DNA of 64,000 bases, taken from NCBI GenBank assembly GCA_943370595.1, contig CALRRO020000003.1, positions 124,001-188,000 on the forward strand. Direction: 5' to 3'. This stretch comes from Piscinibacter sp943370595 (lineage in GTDB: Bacteria; Pseudomonadota; Gammaproteobacteria; Burkholderiales; Burkholderiaceae_C). A program made the translations under genes and the position numbers. Shown here one piece after another: positions 52,879-61,043 of the stretch; positions within the stretch are counted from its first letter, which is position 1, and each line of letters opens with the position of its first letter. The notes below the pieces were generated by a model, which saw only the letters and a list, made by a program, of their open reading frames with translations, had not been told where the DNA came from and did not search any database.

Positions 52879-53112
52879 CTACTTCAGCCGGGCACGCTCG
52901 GCACGGCTGTAGTTCGATAAGTGCCCCTCGCGCGCCGCGGCACGCCGGCCGGCGGCGACGATGGCCTGGCTTGTGCCCTGCGGCGCCGTCAGCGAGACCA
53001 GCTTGTCGAGCGACGTGCTGGCGCAATGCGGGCAGGCCGGTGTGGTGCTGCTGCGCACCAGCAGTTCGAACTGCTGGCCGCAGCGGCTGCAGCGGAAGTC
53101 GTGGATGGGCAT
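52879..53112 (-). CDS. FmdB-type zinc-ribbon protein
   Basis: 77 residues. The N-terminal zinc ribbon has two CxxC pairs (FRCSRCGQQFE and ACPHCASTSL). The tail is basic. Proteins of this small family are regulators of unknown mechanism. It starts 10 bases after draG, so it is probably co-transcribed with the dra genes. Confidence 0.87.
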   Translation of the reverse strand: MPIHDFRCSRCGQQFELLVRSSTTPACPHCASTSLDKLVSLTAPQGTSQAIVAAGRRAAAREGHLSNYSRAERARLK

Positions 53113-53122
53113 GGCGGGCTCC

Positions 53123-54043
53123 TCAGTCGATGGGGATGGCGCAGGGGTGCGCGAGCGCCAGCGCCACCAGCGCGCTGGCTTGGTCGGTGACTTGCTGCAC
53201 CACCTGCCGGTTCAGGCGCGAGAGCCAGCGCCGCGGCAGGGCGCGTGCGCCGCAGCGTGCGCCCGCCAGCATGCCGACGATGGCGCCGGTGGTGTCGGCG
53301 TCGTCGCCGCGGTTGACGGCAGCCACCACGCTGTCCTCGAAGCCGGCGTGCGCGGTGAACGCGTGCAGCACGGTCTGCACGGTGTCGACCACGTAGCCGC
53401 TCGCGCGGCCGGGGTAGGGCTCGAGGCGGAAGGCAGGTTGCGTGGCGACCAGGCGCGTCATCGTGGCCCGTTGCGCCTCGTCGCTGGCGCCGGCCAGCAC
53501 CGAACGCAGCAGCCGGCCGATGCCCAGCACCGCCGCATCGGACAGCGGGTGATGGTGGGTCACATGCGCCTGCGCGATCGCCACGCGCTCGAAGGCCTCG
53601 TCGTCGCCCAGCGTGGCCAGCACGGCCGGCAGCATGCGCATCAGCGCGCCGTTGCCGCCGTCGCCGTCGTGCGGCGGGCCTTCGAGGCTGCCGTCGAGCA
53701 GGTAGCGCTGGATGCCGCGACGGCAGGTGTTGCCGCAGTCCACCGGCCGGCCGCGCCACCAGGCGACGAAGGCGTCGGCGATCAGCCGCGTGTCGAAGGG
53801 GCGGCCGAGCGCGTCGGCGCGCAGCAGCGCATCGCCGAGCGCCAGGCTCATCGTCGTGTCGTCGGTCACCTGGCCGGGGGCGAGCTTCAGCCAGCCGCCG
53901 CCGACGATCTCGCGGTGCACGCCATGGCGCGCGGCGATCTCGCGCGGCGTCATGAACTCCACCGTGGCGCCCAGCGCGTCGCCGATCGCCAGGCCCAGGT
54001 AGGCGCCGAGCGCCTTGTCGAGCAGCACGGCGAGTTCAGTCAT
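53123..54043 (-). CDS. draG: ADP-ribosyl-[dinitrogen reductase] hydrolase
   Basis: Removes ADP-ribose from the Fe protein and so reactivates nitrogenase; 306 residues, dinuclear Mn enzyme. Signature pieces: GLAIGDALGATVEF, the metal motif VTDDTTMSLAL, and RGDDADTTGAIVGMLAGA. It overlaps draT by eight bases. Membrane recruitment through GlnK/AmtB regulates DraG in other species; those genes are not in the window. Confidence 0.95.
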   Translation of the reverse strand: MTELAVLLDKALGAYLGLAIGDALGATVEFMTPREIAARHGVHREIVGGGWLKLAPGQVTDDTTMSLALGDALLRADALGRPFDTRLIADAFVAWWRGRPVDCGNTCRRGIQRYLLDGSLEGPPHDGDGGNGALMRMLPAVLATLGDDEAFERVAIAQAHVTHHHPLSDAAVLGIGRLLRSVLAGASDEAQRATMTRLVATQPAFRLEPYPGRASGYVVDTVQTVLHAFTAHAGFEDSVVAAVNRGDDADTTGAIVGMLAGARCGARALPRRWLSRLNRQVVQQVTDQASALVALALAHPCAIPID

Positions 54044-54860
54044 AACGCGCCTGCACCTCGAAGTCGCCGCCGATGGCCAGCACTTCGGCCTCGCCATGCA
54101 GCGAGCGGGTGTCCAGCAGGCCCGGCACGAGCAGCAGCTTGGCCAGCGGCACGCGCGCGCGCAGCACCCAGTCGCCGAAGCACTGCGCCTGTTCTTCGCT
54201 GGTGCTGAAGGACACGAGGTTGTTCAGCCGCACCGTGCAATGGCGCTCGCGCAGGCTGCCTTCGACGATCTGCTCTTCGCAGCGTGTGCTGCCGCGCCAC
54301 AGCGTGGTGTGCCGCTCGTCGCCGAGCAGGCGAAAGCGCGCGAGCATCCACTGGCAGAACTCGTAGAGCAGGTCGAGCTGCTGATGGATGCTGTTGTTGT
54401 GATACCGGCTCGCGGCCTTCTGCTCCAGGTAGGCGACCCACGCCGGCGACGGGAAGCGGCCCAGCGGCGCGCCGTGGAAGGCCGGCACCAGGCCGAAGCG
54501 GCTCTCCACCCAGCCCTTGAGCACCGCGCCGGCCGGGCCGTTCGCGTCCAGCCCCCAGCCTTGCAGCAGCTTGAGGTAGCTGCTGCGCCAGCGGCGCGTG
54601 CCGCCGGACTCGCCGGCGTCGTCGGCGCGCGCCAGGCCGAAGGCCAGGCTCATGTAGTGCGCGAACACGTCGCGGGCCTCGTAGGCCGTGCCGCAGCGCG
54701 CCAGCAGCGCGAACAGGCCGCTGTTGGTCTCGCGTGCGCCGGCGATGTGCAGCGGCTGCGGGTGCGTGTTGAAGGCCGTGCTCGCCAGCAGCGGCGCGGG
54801 CACGCCGACCAGGTTGGTCGTGTACCAGCGCCGCGGGTCCGCTTCATCGCCGGCCTTCAA
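54036..54860 (-). CDS. draT: NAD(+)--dinitrogen-reductase ADP-ribosyltransferase
   Basis: Transfers ADP-ribose from NAD+ to the Fe-protein arginine and switches nitrogenase off; 274 residues. The family sequence is clear (RWYTTNLVGVPAPLLASTAFN at the start in pieces, LWRGSTRCEEQI, LNNLVSFSTSEEQA). The start is a TTG nine bases after the upstream stop; no ATG or GTG fits, so a CTG two codons earlier is the only other choice. Confidence 0.93.
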   Translation of the reverse strand: MKAGDEADPRRWYTTNLVGVPAPLLASTAFNTHPQPLHIAGARETNSGLFALLARCGTAYEARDVFAHYMSLAFGLARADDAGESGGTRRWRSSYLKLLQGWGLDANGPAGAVLKGWVESRFGLVPAFHGAPLGRFPSPAWVAYLEQKAASRYHNNSIHQQLDLLYEFCQWMLARFRLLGDERHTTLWRGSTRCEEQIVEGSLRERHCTVRLNNLVSFSTSEEQAQCFGDWVLRARVPLAKLLLVPGLLDTRSLHGEAEVLAIGGDFEVQARYD

Positions 54861-54869
54861 GCGCAGTGC

Positions 54870-55478
54870 TCACACCGGGCGGTTCTCGTTCGGGTTGCGC
54901 ACCGGCCCCATCAGCTTCAGGCCCTCGTCGTAGGTGAGGGTGTCGAAGGTGATGTCGAACTTCAGCGCGGCATCGGCCACGCGGTCGGTCTTGCCGGCGG
55001 TGTCGAGCTTCTTCAGTTCGTTCTTCTCGAGGTACAGCAGCTCGAGCAGCTCGTTGTAGACCGTGGCCTCGTCGATCGGCAGCACGTAGAACATCGCGCC
55101 CTTGAGCGGCACCTGGTACTTCTTGCTCAGGTCGATGTTGTTGCAGAACAGGAAGTACTTGCCGCCGGCCGAGAGCGTGTCGCCCAGCACCTCGGCCACG
55201 TCCTTCAGGTGCTCGAAGCTGAGCAGGTAGCCGGCGAAGAAGGCGAGCTTGGGGTCGCCCACCTGAGCCACCGCGATGACCTGGTCGCAGGTCAGCTCGG
55301 GCGGGCGCGCCTCGTCGGCCAGCTTGGCCGAGAAGCGCAGCGCCAGCTCGCCGCGGAAGCCGAAGCGCCCCGGCTTCTTGGTCGGCGCCTTCAGCACCGG
55401 GTTGAGCAGGCGGCCTTCGGACTCGAGGCGGGCAAAGGCGGTGTCGGCAAGGCCGGGTTCGGCGAGGGTGGTGCTCAT
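54870..55478 (-). CDS. Unknown protein encoded in the draTG operon
   Basis: 202 residues, soluble, mixed alpha/beta. Notable segments are KPGRFGFRGELALRFSAKL, LAFFAGYLLSFEHLKDVAEVLG, KYFLFCNNIDLSKKYQ and DTLTYDEGLKLMGPVRNPNE. There are no Cys clusters, helices or known catalytic motifs. The ATG overlaps the globin stop, and draT follows nine bases later, so it is tied to NifH control by position. No family is recognised. Confidence 0.8.
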   Translation of the reverse strand: MSTTLAEPGLADTAFARLESEGRLLNPVLKAPTKKPGRFGFRGELALRFSAKLADEARPPELTCDQVIAVAQVGDPKLAFFAGYLLSFEHLKDVAEVLGDTLSAGGKYFLFCNNIDLSKKYQVPLKGAMFYVLPIDEATVYNELLELLYLEKNELKKLDTAGKTDRVADAALKFDITFDTLTYDEGLKLMGPVRNPNENRPV

Positions 55479-55903
55479 CAATGGCTCCGGTGGGTGGATG
55501 GGGTTGTCGCCAGGTGATCGGCGACCTTGCCGAACGCGGCCAGCAGTTCGCTGCGCAGCGCCGCATCGGCACAGGTCTCTTGAAGTGCGTCGTGCATGCA
55601 GGCCATCCAGGCATCGCGCGCCGCGGCGTCGAGGCCGAAGGGGGCGTGCACGCGGCCCAGTCGCGGCGGTCCGCGCTCGGGCGAGTACAGCTTCGGGCCG
55701 CCCAGCCATTCGCCCAGGTACAGGCGCAGCACGGCCTTGGTGTGGGTGAGGTCCGGCGCATGCATGGCGCGGATGGCGCGGGCGTCCTCGCGCCGCTCCA
55801 TCGCCGCATAGAAGGCGTCGACCAGCCGCGCGACGGCGGGCTCGCCACCGAGCCGCTGGTAGTGCGGGTTGGTGGCGACGTGGACGATGGGCAGGGCGCT
55901 CAT
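55478..55903 (-). CDS. glbO: Truncated haemoglobin, group II
   Basis: 141 residues of the 2-over-2 globin family. Tyr32 (B10, DAFYAAM), proximal His86 (RLGRVHAPF) and Trp99 (G8, RDAWMACM) match the group II pattern, as does LGEWLGGPKLY. It should bind O2 or NO tightly. As first gene before an unknown gene, draT and draG it may protect or sense for nitrogenase. The start is ATG with a weak ribosome site. Confidence 0.88.
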   Translation of the reverse strand: MSALPIVHVATNPHYQRLGGEPAVARLVDAFYAAMERREDARAIRAMHAPDLTHTKAVLRLYLGEWLGGPKLYSPERGPPRLGRVHAPFGLDAAARDAWMACMHDALQETCADAALRSELLAAFGKVADHLATTPSTHRSH

Positions 55904-55915
55904 GGACTGCTGCAG

Positions 55916-55931
55916 AGCAACCGCCGTACCA
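55916..55931 (-). promoter_or_regulatory. Candidate sigma-54 promoter of the glbO-draTG operon
   Basis: On the minus strand the sequence reads tggtac-ggcgg-ttgct with GG and GC ten bases apart. The start point would fall only about two bases before the glbO ATG, giving a nearly leaderless message, so the site could be fortuitous. The NifA site at 56008 lies about 100 bases upstream of it. Confidence 0.5.
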
Positions 55932-56007
55932 CCACGAACGGCACACCGCCGACGCCCGGTGAAGCCTGCAGCACGAGATGCGGAGTCTTCCGCCACACGT
56001 TCTGCTT

Positions 56008-56023
56008 TGTCGTGTTTCGAACA
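56008..56023. promoter_or_regulatory. NifA upstream activator site between nifH and glbO
   Basis: tgt-cgtgtttcga-aca, a perfect TGT-N10-ACA. The site is symmetric and lies about 110 bases from the nifH start point and about 100 from the glbO promoter candidate, so it could serve both operons. Confidence 0.85.
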
Positions 56024-56103
56024 ATCGCACGGCACCCCGTGCAGACCTGCCGATCAGCGTGTTTCCCTCGTGAAAACAAGCACTTGAGTCAAGTCAGGCG
56101 GGG

Positions 56104-56118
56104 TGGCACGCGCATTGC
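56104..56118 (+). promoter_or_regulatory. Sigma-54 (-24/-12) promoter of nifHDK
   Basis: tggcac-gcgca-ttgc with exact GG-N10-GC spacing (56105-56106 and 56117-56118). A leader of about 130 bases follows before the nifH ATG. Confidence 0.9.
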
Positions 56119-56259
56119 GAAGAAGGGTCTGCGCGGACCCCATGTCAGGCCCCGAGGGACCTTCAAAGAAGACCCACAGAGGCACCGAAGGCTGCATAGA
56201 GATCGCGACGACCGTACCCGCATCGTCAACTTCTCAATTGAATTCACAGGAGCACTGAA

Positions 56260-57156
56260 ATGGCAAAACTTCGGCAGATCGCCTTCTACGGCAAGGGTGG
56301 CATCGGCAAGTCGACCACCTCGCAGAACACGCTGGCCGCCCTCTCGGAAATGGGCCAGAAGATCCTCATCGTCGGCTGCGACCCCAAGGCCGACTCGACC
56401 CGCCTGATCCTGCACGCGAAGGCGCAGGACACCATCCTCTCGCTCGCGGCCGAAGCCGGCTCGGTGGAGGACCTCGAGCTGGAAGACGTGATGAAGATCG
56501 GCTACCGCGACATCCGTTGCGTCGAGTCCGGCGGCCCGGAGCCGGGTGTCGGCTGCGCCGGCCGCGGCGTGATCACCTCGATCAACTTCCTCGAAGAGAA
56601 CGGCGCGTATGACGGCGTCGACTACGTCTCCTACGACGTGCTCGGTGACGTGGTCTGCGGCGGCTTCGCGATGCCGATCCGCGAGAACAAGGCGCAGGAG
56701 ATCTACATCGTGATGTCCGGCGAGATGATGGCCATGTACGCGGCCAACAACATCTCCAAGGGCATCCTGAAGTACGCCAACAGCGGCGGCGTGCGCCTGG
56801 GCGGCCTGGTCTGCAACGAGCGCCAGACCGACAAGGAACTCGAGCTGGCCGAGTCGCTGGCCAAGATGCTGGGCAGCAAGCTGATCCACTTCGTGCCGCG
56901 CGACAACATCGTGCAGCACGCCGAGCTGCGCCGCATGACCGTGCTCGAGTACGCGCCGGATTCCAAGCAGGCGCAGGAGTACCGCGACCTGGCCACCAAG
57001 ATCCACGCCAACGCGGGCAACGGCACGATCCCCACCCCCATCACGATGGACCAGCTGGAAGACCTGCTGATGGAGCACGGGATCATGAAGTCGATCGACG
57101 AGTCGCTGGTCGGCAAGTCCGCCGCCGAGCTCGCCGCCGAAGCGGCTGCGGCCTGA
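56260..57156 (+). CDS. nifH: Nitrogenase iron protein
   Basis: ATP-dependent electron donor to the MoFe protein; homodimer with one shared 4Fe-4S cluster. 298 residues: P-loop GKGGIGKST (11-19), switch region DPKADSTR, cluster ligands Cys99 (GVGCAGRG) and Cys133 (DVVCGGF). Arg102 in CAGRG is the residue that DraT modifies. The ribosome site (aggagc) lies seven bases before the ATG. Confidence 0.99.
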   Translation: MAKLRQIAFYGKGGIGKSTTSQNTLAALSEMGQKILIVGCDPKADSTRLILHAKAQDTILSLAAEAGSVEDLELEDVMKIGYRDIRCVESGGPEPGVGCAGRGVITSINFLEENGAYDGVDYVSYDVLGDVVCGGFAMPIRENKAQEIYIVMSGEMMAMYAANNISKGILKYANSGGVRLGGLVCNERQTDKELELAESLAKMLGSKLIHFVPRDNIVQHAELRRMTVLEYAPDSKQAQEYRDLATKIHANAGNGTIPTPITMDQLEDLLMEHGIMKSIDESLVGKSAAELAAEAAAA

Positions 57157-57164
57157 TGGCCCAC

Positions 57165-57250
57165 CCCCGGAGCGCCTCACGGCGCTCCCCCTCAAGGGGG
57201 CGCCGCCAGCGGACCGGCGAAGCCGGATCCGCGGCGGCCGCTTGATGGCG
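57165..57250. repeat. Hairpin-rich element between nifH and nifD
   Basis: Contains a perfect stem ggagcgcc-tcac-ggcgctcc (57169-57188), then cccct-caa-gggg, then nested inverted repeats around ccggc-gaa-gccgg. It starts about nine bases after the nifH stop. It resembles the elements at 17981 and 20797. It probably blocks 3' exonucleases and favours a nifH-only message. Confidence 0.6.
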
Positions 57251-57286
57251 CGGTGCCCCTCGAACAGTCCGAGCAGGAGAATGAAC

Positions 57287-58750
57287 ATGAGCATGACCGT
57301 TGAAGAGCGCAAGGCCGCCAACAAGGCCTTGATCGACGAGGTCCTGAAGGCCTACCCCGACAAGATGGCCAAGCGCCGTGCCAAGCACCTCGGCCAGTAC
57401 GAGGAAGGCAAGCCGGACTGCGGCGTGAAGTCCAACATCAAGTCGCTGCCCGGCGTGATGACGATCCGGGGCTGTGCCTACGCCGGCTCGAAGGGCGTGG
57501 TCTGGGGTCCGATCAAGGACATGGTGCACATCTCGCACGGCCCGGTGGGCTGCGGCCAGTACAGCTGGGCCGCCCGCCGCAACTACTACATCGGCACCAC
57601 CGGCATCGACACCTTCGTGACGATGCAGTTCACCTCCGACTTCCAGGAGAAGGACATCGTCTTCGGTGGCGACAAGAAGCTCGACAAGATCATCGACGAG
57701 ATCCAGGAGCTGTTCCCGCTGAACAAGGGCATCTCGATCCAGTCGGAATGCCCGATCGGCCTGATCGGCGACGACATCGAGGCGGTGTCGAAGAAGAAGT
57801 CCAAGGAGCTCGACGGCCACACCATCGTGCCGGTGCGCTGCGAGGGCTTCCGCGGCGTCAGCCAGTCGCTCGGCCACCACCTGGCCAACGACGCGATCCG
57901 CGACTGGGTGTTCGACAAGATGGACGGCACCAAGCGCCCCGACTTCGTCAGCACGCCCTACGACGTCACCATCATCGGCGACTACAACATCGGCGGCGAT
58001 GCCTGGTCGTCACGCATCCTGCTGGAAGAGATCGGCCTGCGCGTGATCGCGCAGTGGTCGGGCGACGGCACGATCGCCGAGCTGGAGAACACCCCGAAGG
58101 CCAAGCTCAACCTCATCCACTGCTACCGCTCGATGAACTACATCAGCCGGCACATGGAAGAGAAGTACGGCATTCCCTGGGTCGAGTACAACTTCTTCGG
58201 CCCGACCAAGATCGCCGCCAGCCTGCGCGAGATCGCCAGCCACTTCGACGACACCATCAAGGCCAATGCCGAGGCCGTGATCGCCAAGTACCAGCCGCTG
58301 GTCGACGCCGTCATCGCCAAGTACCGGCCGCGCCTGCAGGACAAGACGGTGATGCTGTACGTCGGCGGCCTGCGTCCGCGCCACGTGATCGGCGCGTATG
58401 AAGACCTGGGCATGAAGGTGGTCGGCACCGGCTACGAGTTCGGCCACAACGACGACTACCAGCGCACCACGCACTACATCGGCGACGCGACGCTGATCTA
58501 CGACGACGTGACCGGCTACGAGTTCGAGAAGTTCGTCGAGAAGATCCAGCCGGACCTGATCGGCTCGGGCATCAAGGAGAAGTACGTCTTCCAGAAGATG
58601 GGCGTGCCGTTCCGCCAGATGCACAGCTGGGACTACTCGGGCCCGTACCACGGCTACGACGGCTTCGCGATCTTCGCGCGCGACATGGACATGGCGATCA
58701 GCTCGCCGGTCTGGAAGCTCGCCAAGGCGCCCTGGAAACAAGCAGCGTAA
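57287..58750 (+). CDS. nifD: Nitrogenase MoFe protein alpha chain
   Basis: 487 residues, carries FeMo-co. Visible are P-cluster Cys in IRGCAYAG and HGPVGCGQYSW, a third in QSECPIGLIGDD, the FeMo-co Cys in LIHCYRSMNYI and His in RQMHSWDYSGPYHG. The start at ATGAGCATGACC gives six bases to the aggaga site; the ATG two codons earlier would leave none. Confidence 0.98.
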   Translation: MSMTVEERKAANKALIDEVLKAYPDKMAKRRAKHLGQYEEGKPDCGVKSNIKSLPGVMTIRGCAYAGSKGVVWGPIKDMVHISHGPVGCGQYSWAARRNYYIGTTGIDTFVTMQFTSDFQEKDIVFGGDKKLDKIIDEIQELFPLNKGISIQSECPIGLIGDDIEAVSKKKSKELDGHTIVPVRCEGFRGVSQSLGHHLANDAIRDWVFDKMDGTKRPDFVSTPYDVTIIGDYNIGGDAWSSRILLEEIGLRVIAQWSGDGTIAELENTPKAKLNLIHCYRSMNYISRHMEEKYGIPWVEYNFFGPTKIAASLREIASHFDDTIKANAEAVIAKYQPLVDAVIAKYRPRLQDKTVMLYVGGLRPRHVIGAYEDLGMKVVGTGYEFGHNDDYQRTTHYIGDATLIYDDVTGYEFEKFVEKIQPDLIGSGIKEKYVFQKMGVPFRQMHSWDYSGPYHGYDGFAIFARDMDMAISSPVWKLAKAPWKQAA

Positions 58751-58804
58751 CGCCGACAACGACAGCGGGCGGCTGCGCCGCCCTTCAAGGTTTAGGAGAA
58801 CACC

Positions 58805-60364
58805 ATGCCCCAATCCGCCGAGAAGGTCATCGACCACGAACTGCTGTTCCGTGAGCCGGAGTACCAGAAGATCTTCGCCGACAAGAAGGCGAACTTCGAG
58901 TTCAACCATGCCGACGTCAAGATCGCGGAGATCCGCGACTGGACGAAGAGCAAGGAGTACAAGGAGAAGAACTTCGCCCGCGAGGCGCTGACCGTCAACC
59001 CGGCCAAGGCCTGCCAACCGCTGGGCGCGGTGTTCGTGGCCAACGGCTTTGCCAAGACGCTGTCCTTCGTGCACGGCTCGCAGGGCTGCGTGGCCTACTA
59101 CCGCAGCCACTTCAGCCGCCACTTCAAGGAGCCGACCTCCTGCGTCAGCTCGTCGATGACGGAAGACGCGGCGGTGTTCGGCGGCCTGAACAACATGGTC
59201 GACGGCCTGTCCAACGCCTACAGCCTGTACAAGCCGGAGATGATCGCCGTCAGCACCACCTGCATGGCGGAGGTGATCGGCGACGACCTGAACGCCTTCA
59301 TCAAGACGGCCAAGGAGAAGGGCAGCGTGCCGGCCGAGTTCGACGTGCCGTTCGCGCACACGCCGGCCTTTGTCGGCAGCCACGTGACCGGCTACGACAA
59401 CGCACTGCTCGGCGTGCTGCAGCACTTCTGGGACGGCAAGAGCAAGACCACCGAACCGCTGGTGCGCGTGCCGAACGACAGCATCAACTTCATCGGCGGC
59501 TTCGACGGCTTCGTGGTCGGCAACATGAAGGAGATCAAGCGCATCTTCTCGCTGTTCGGCGCGACGGTGAACGTGATCTGCGATCCGTCGGAGGTGTGGA
59601 ACACGCCCACCGACGGCGAGTTCCGCATGTACGAGGGCGGCACCACCAAGGCCGAGGTCGAGGCGGCGCTGCACGCCAAGGCGACCATCGTCTTCCAGGA
59701 GTTCTGCTGCGAGAAGACAAGCAAGTACCTCGCCGAGAAGGGCCAGGAGGTCGTCGTGCTCAACGCGCCGGTGGGCGTGGCCGGCACCGACCGTTTCATC
59801 ATGGCGCTGTCGCGCCTGACCGGCAAGCCGGTGCCGGCCGAGCTGGAGCGCGAGCGCGGCCAGCTGGTCGACGCGATGGCAGACAGCCAGGCCCACCTGC
59901 ACGGCAAGCGCTACGCGCTGTACGGCGACCCGGACCAGATGATCGGCTACACCGAGTTCCTGCTCGAGCTCGGCGCCGAGCCGGCGCACGTGCTGGCCAC
60001 CAACGGCAACGACGACTGGGCGGCCAAGGTGCAGAAGGTGTTCGACGCCTCGCCCTACGGTGCGGCCTGCAAGGTCTACCCGAAGCGCGACCTGTGGCAC
60101 CTGCGTTCACTGCTGCACACCGAGCCGGTGGACTTCCTGATCGGCAACACCTACGGCAAGTACCTGGAGCGCGACACCGGCGTGCCGCTGATCCGCCTGG
60201 TGTTCCCGATCTTCGACCGCCACCACTACCACCGCTTCCCGACCTGGGGCTACAACGGCGCGCTGTGGCTGCTGACGATGCTGCTCGACGAGTTCTTCGA
60301 GACGCTGGACGCGAACACCATCGTGCCCGGCAAGACCGACTACTCGTACGACATCATCCGATAG
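58805..60364 (+). CDS. nifK: Nitrogenase MoFe protein beta chain
   Basis: 519 residues, partner of NifD. P-cluster Cys are seen in AKACQPLGAVF, GSQGCVAYYRSHFSRHF and TTCMAEVIGDD. The C-terminal LVFPIFDRHHYHRFPTWGYNGA region is typical. A taggag site precedes the ATG. The gene lies 54 bases after nifD. Confidence 0.98.
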   Translation: MPQSAEKVIDHELLFREPEYQKIFADKKANFEFNHADVKIAEIRDWTKSKEYKEKNFAREALTVNPAKACQPLGAVFVANGFAKTLSFVHGSQGCVAYYRSHFSRHFKEPTSCVSSSMTEDAAVFGGLNNMVDGLSNAYSLYKPEMIAVSTTCMAEVIGDDLNAFIKTAKEKGSVPAEFDVPFAHTPAFVGSHVTGYDNALLGVLQHFWDGKSKTTEPLVRVPNDSINFIGGFDGFVVGNMKEIKRIFSLFGATVNVICDPSEVWNTPTDGEFRMYEGGTTKAEVEAALHAKATIVFQEFCCEKTSKYLAEKGQEVVVLNAPVGVAGTDRFIMALSRLTGKPVPAELERERGQLVDAMADSQAHLHGKRYALYGDPDQMIGYTEFLLELGAEPAHVLATNGNDDWAAKVQKVFDASPYGAACKVYPKRDLWHLRSLLHTEPVDFLIGNTYGKYLERDTGVPLIRLVFPIFDRHHYHRFPTWGYNGALWLLTMLLDEFFETLDANTIVPGKTDYSYDIIR

Positions 60365-60372
60365 GCGCAGTC

Positions 60373-60720
60373 ATGGCCAACGTCACCTTCACCTCGCCGC
60401 GCCTGCCGAAGGACGTCACCGTCTACGCGGTGGCGGGCGACACCCACACGCTGCTGTCCGTCGCCAAGCAGCACAAGGTGCCGCTGAACTTCGAGTGCGA
60501 GAACGGCGAGTGCGGCTCCTGCCTGATCCAGGTGAGCGTGCTGTCGGGCAAGGCGCCCGTCGGCATGTCGCTCACCGAGAAGGAGAAGACCGTGCTGCGC
60601 TACGCCGGCAAGATCACGCAGGCACAGATCGAGGACGCCGAGACGAACGACCGGCCGCCGCCCTGGCGGCTGGCCTGCCAGTTCATCGTGCGCCACGAAG
60701 ACGTGCTGGTGACCTTCTGA
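60373..60720 (+). CDS. Shethna FeSII-type [2Fe-2S] ferredoxin
   Basis: 115 residues, closely patterned on the Azotobacter FeSII (Shethna) protein that forms an oxygen-stable complex with nitrogenase: VAGDTHTLLSVAKQHKVP, ECENGECGSC with Cys42, Cys47, Cys50, GMSLTEKEKTVLR, and WRLACQFIV with Cys102. It starts eight bases after nifK, so it is made with the enzyme it would protect. The stop overlaps the next start. Confidence 0.9.
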   Translation: MANVTFTSPRLPKDVTVYAVAGDTHTLLSVAKQHKVPLNFECENGECGSCLIQVSVLSGKAPVGMSLTEKEKTVLRYAGKITQAQIEDAETNDRPPPWRLACQFIVRHEDVLVTF

Positions 60721-61043
60721 TGGACGCGGCACCGGTGCTCGTGCGGACCACCTCCGACGGCCACAGGGTCGAGGTGATCGGGCGGCATGTCTGCCTCGAC
60801 GGCCGGCCCGAGGCCGATGAACTCGTCGTGCTCGACGAGCACCCGAACCGCAGCGCCATCCTGCAGCGGGTGCCGCGCGCCACGCACATGGCCGGCCGCC
60901 TGCCGCTGACGCTGGCCGAGGCCTCGGTGGCGCAGGCGGCGCTGCGCCGCGCGCAGGACGACTTCGACGGCTCGGCGGCGCGGGTGCGTGAGCGCATCCG
61001 CCAGGCCGAGTGGCGCAAGCTGATCGTGGACGGCGCCGAATGA
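60720..61043 (+). CDS. Unnamed small protein downstream of nifHDK
   Basis: 107 residues; ATG overlaps the preceding TGA. N-terminal half strand-rich (VLVRTTSDGHRVEVIGRHVCLDG), C-terminal half helical (AQAALRRAQDDFDGSAARVRER). One Cys. No family is recognised. Operon position suggests a minor nif role. Confidence 0.7.
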   Translation: MDAAPVLVRTTSDGHRVEVIGRHVCLDGRPEADELVVLDEHPNRSAILQRVPRATHMAGRLPLTLAEASVAQAALRRAQDDFDGSAARVRERIRQAEWRKLIVDGAE

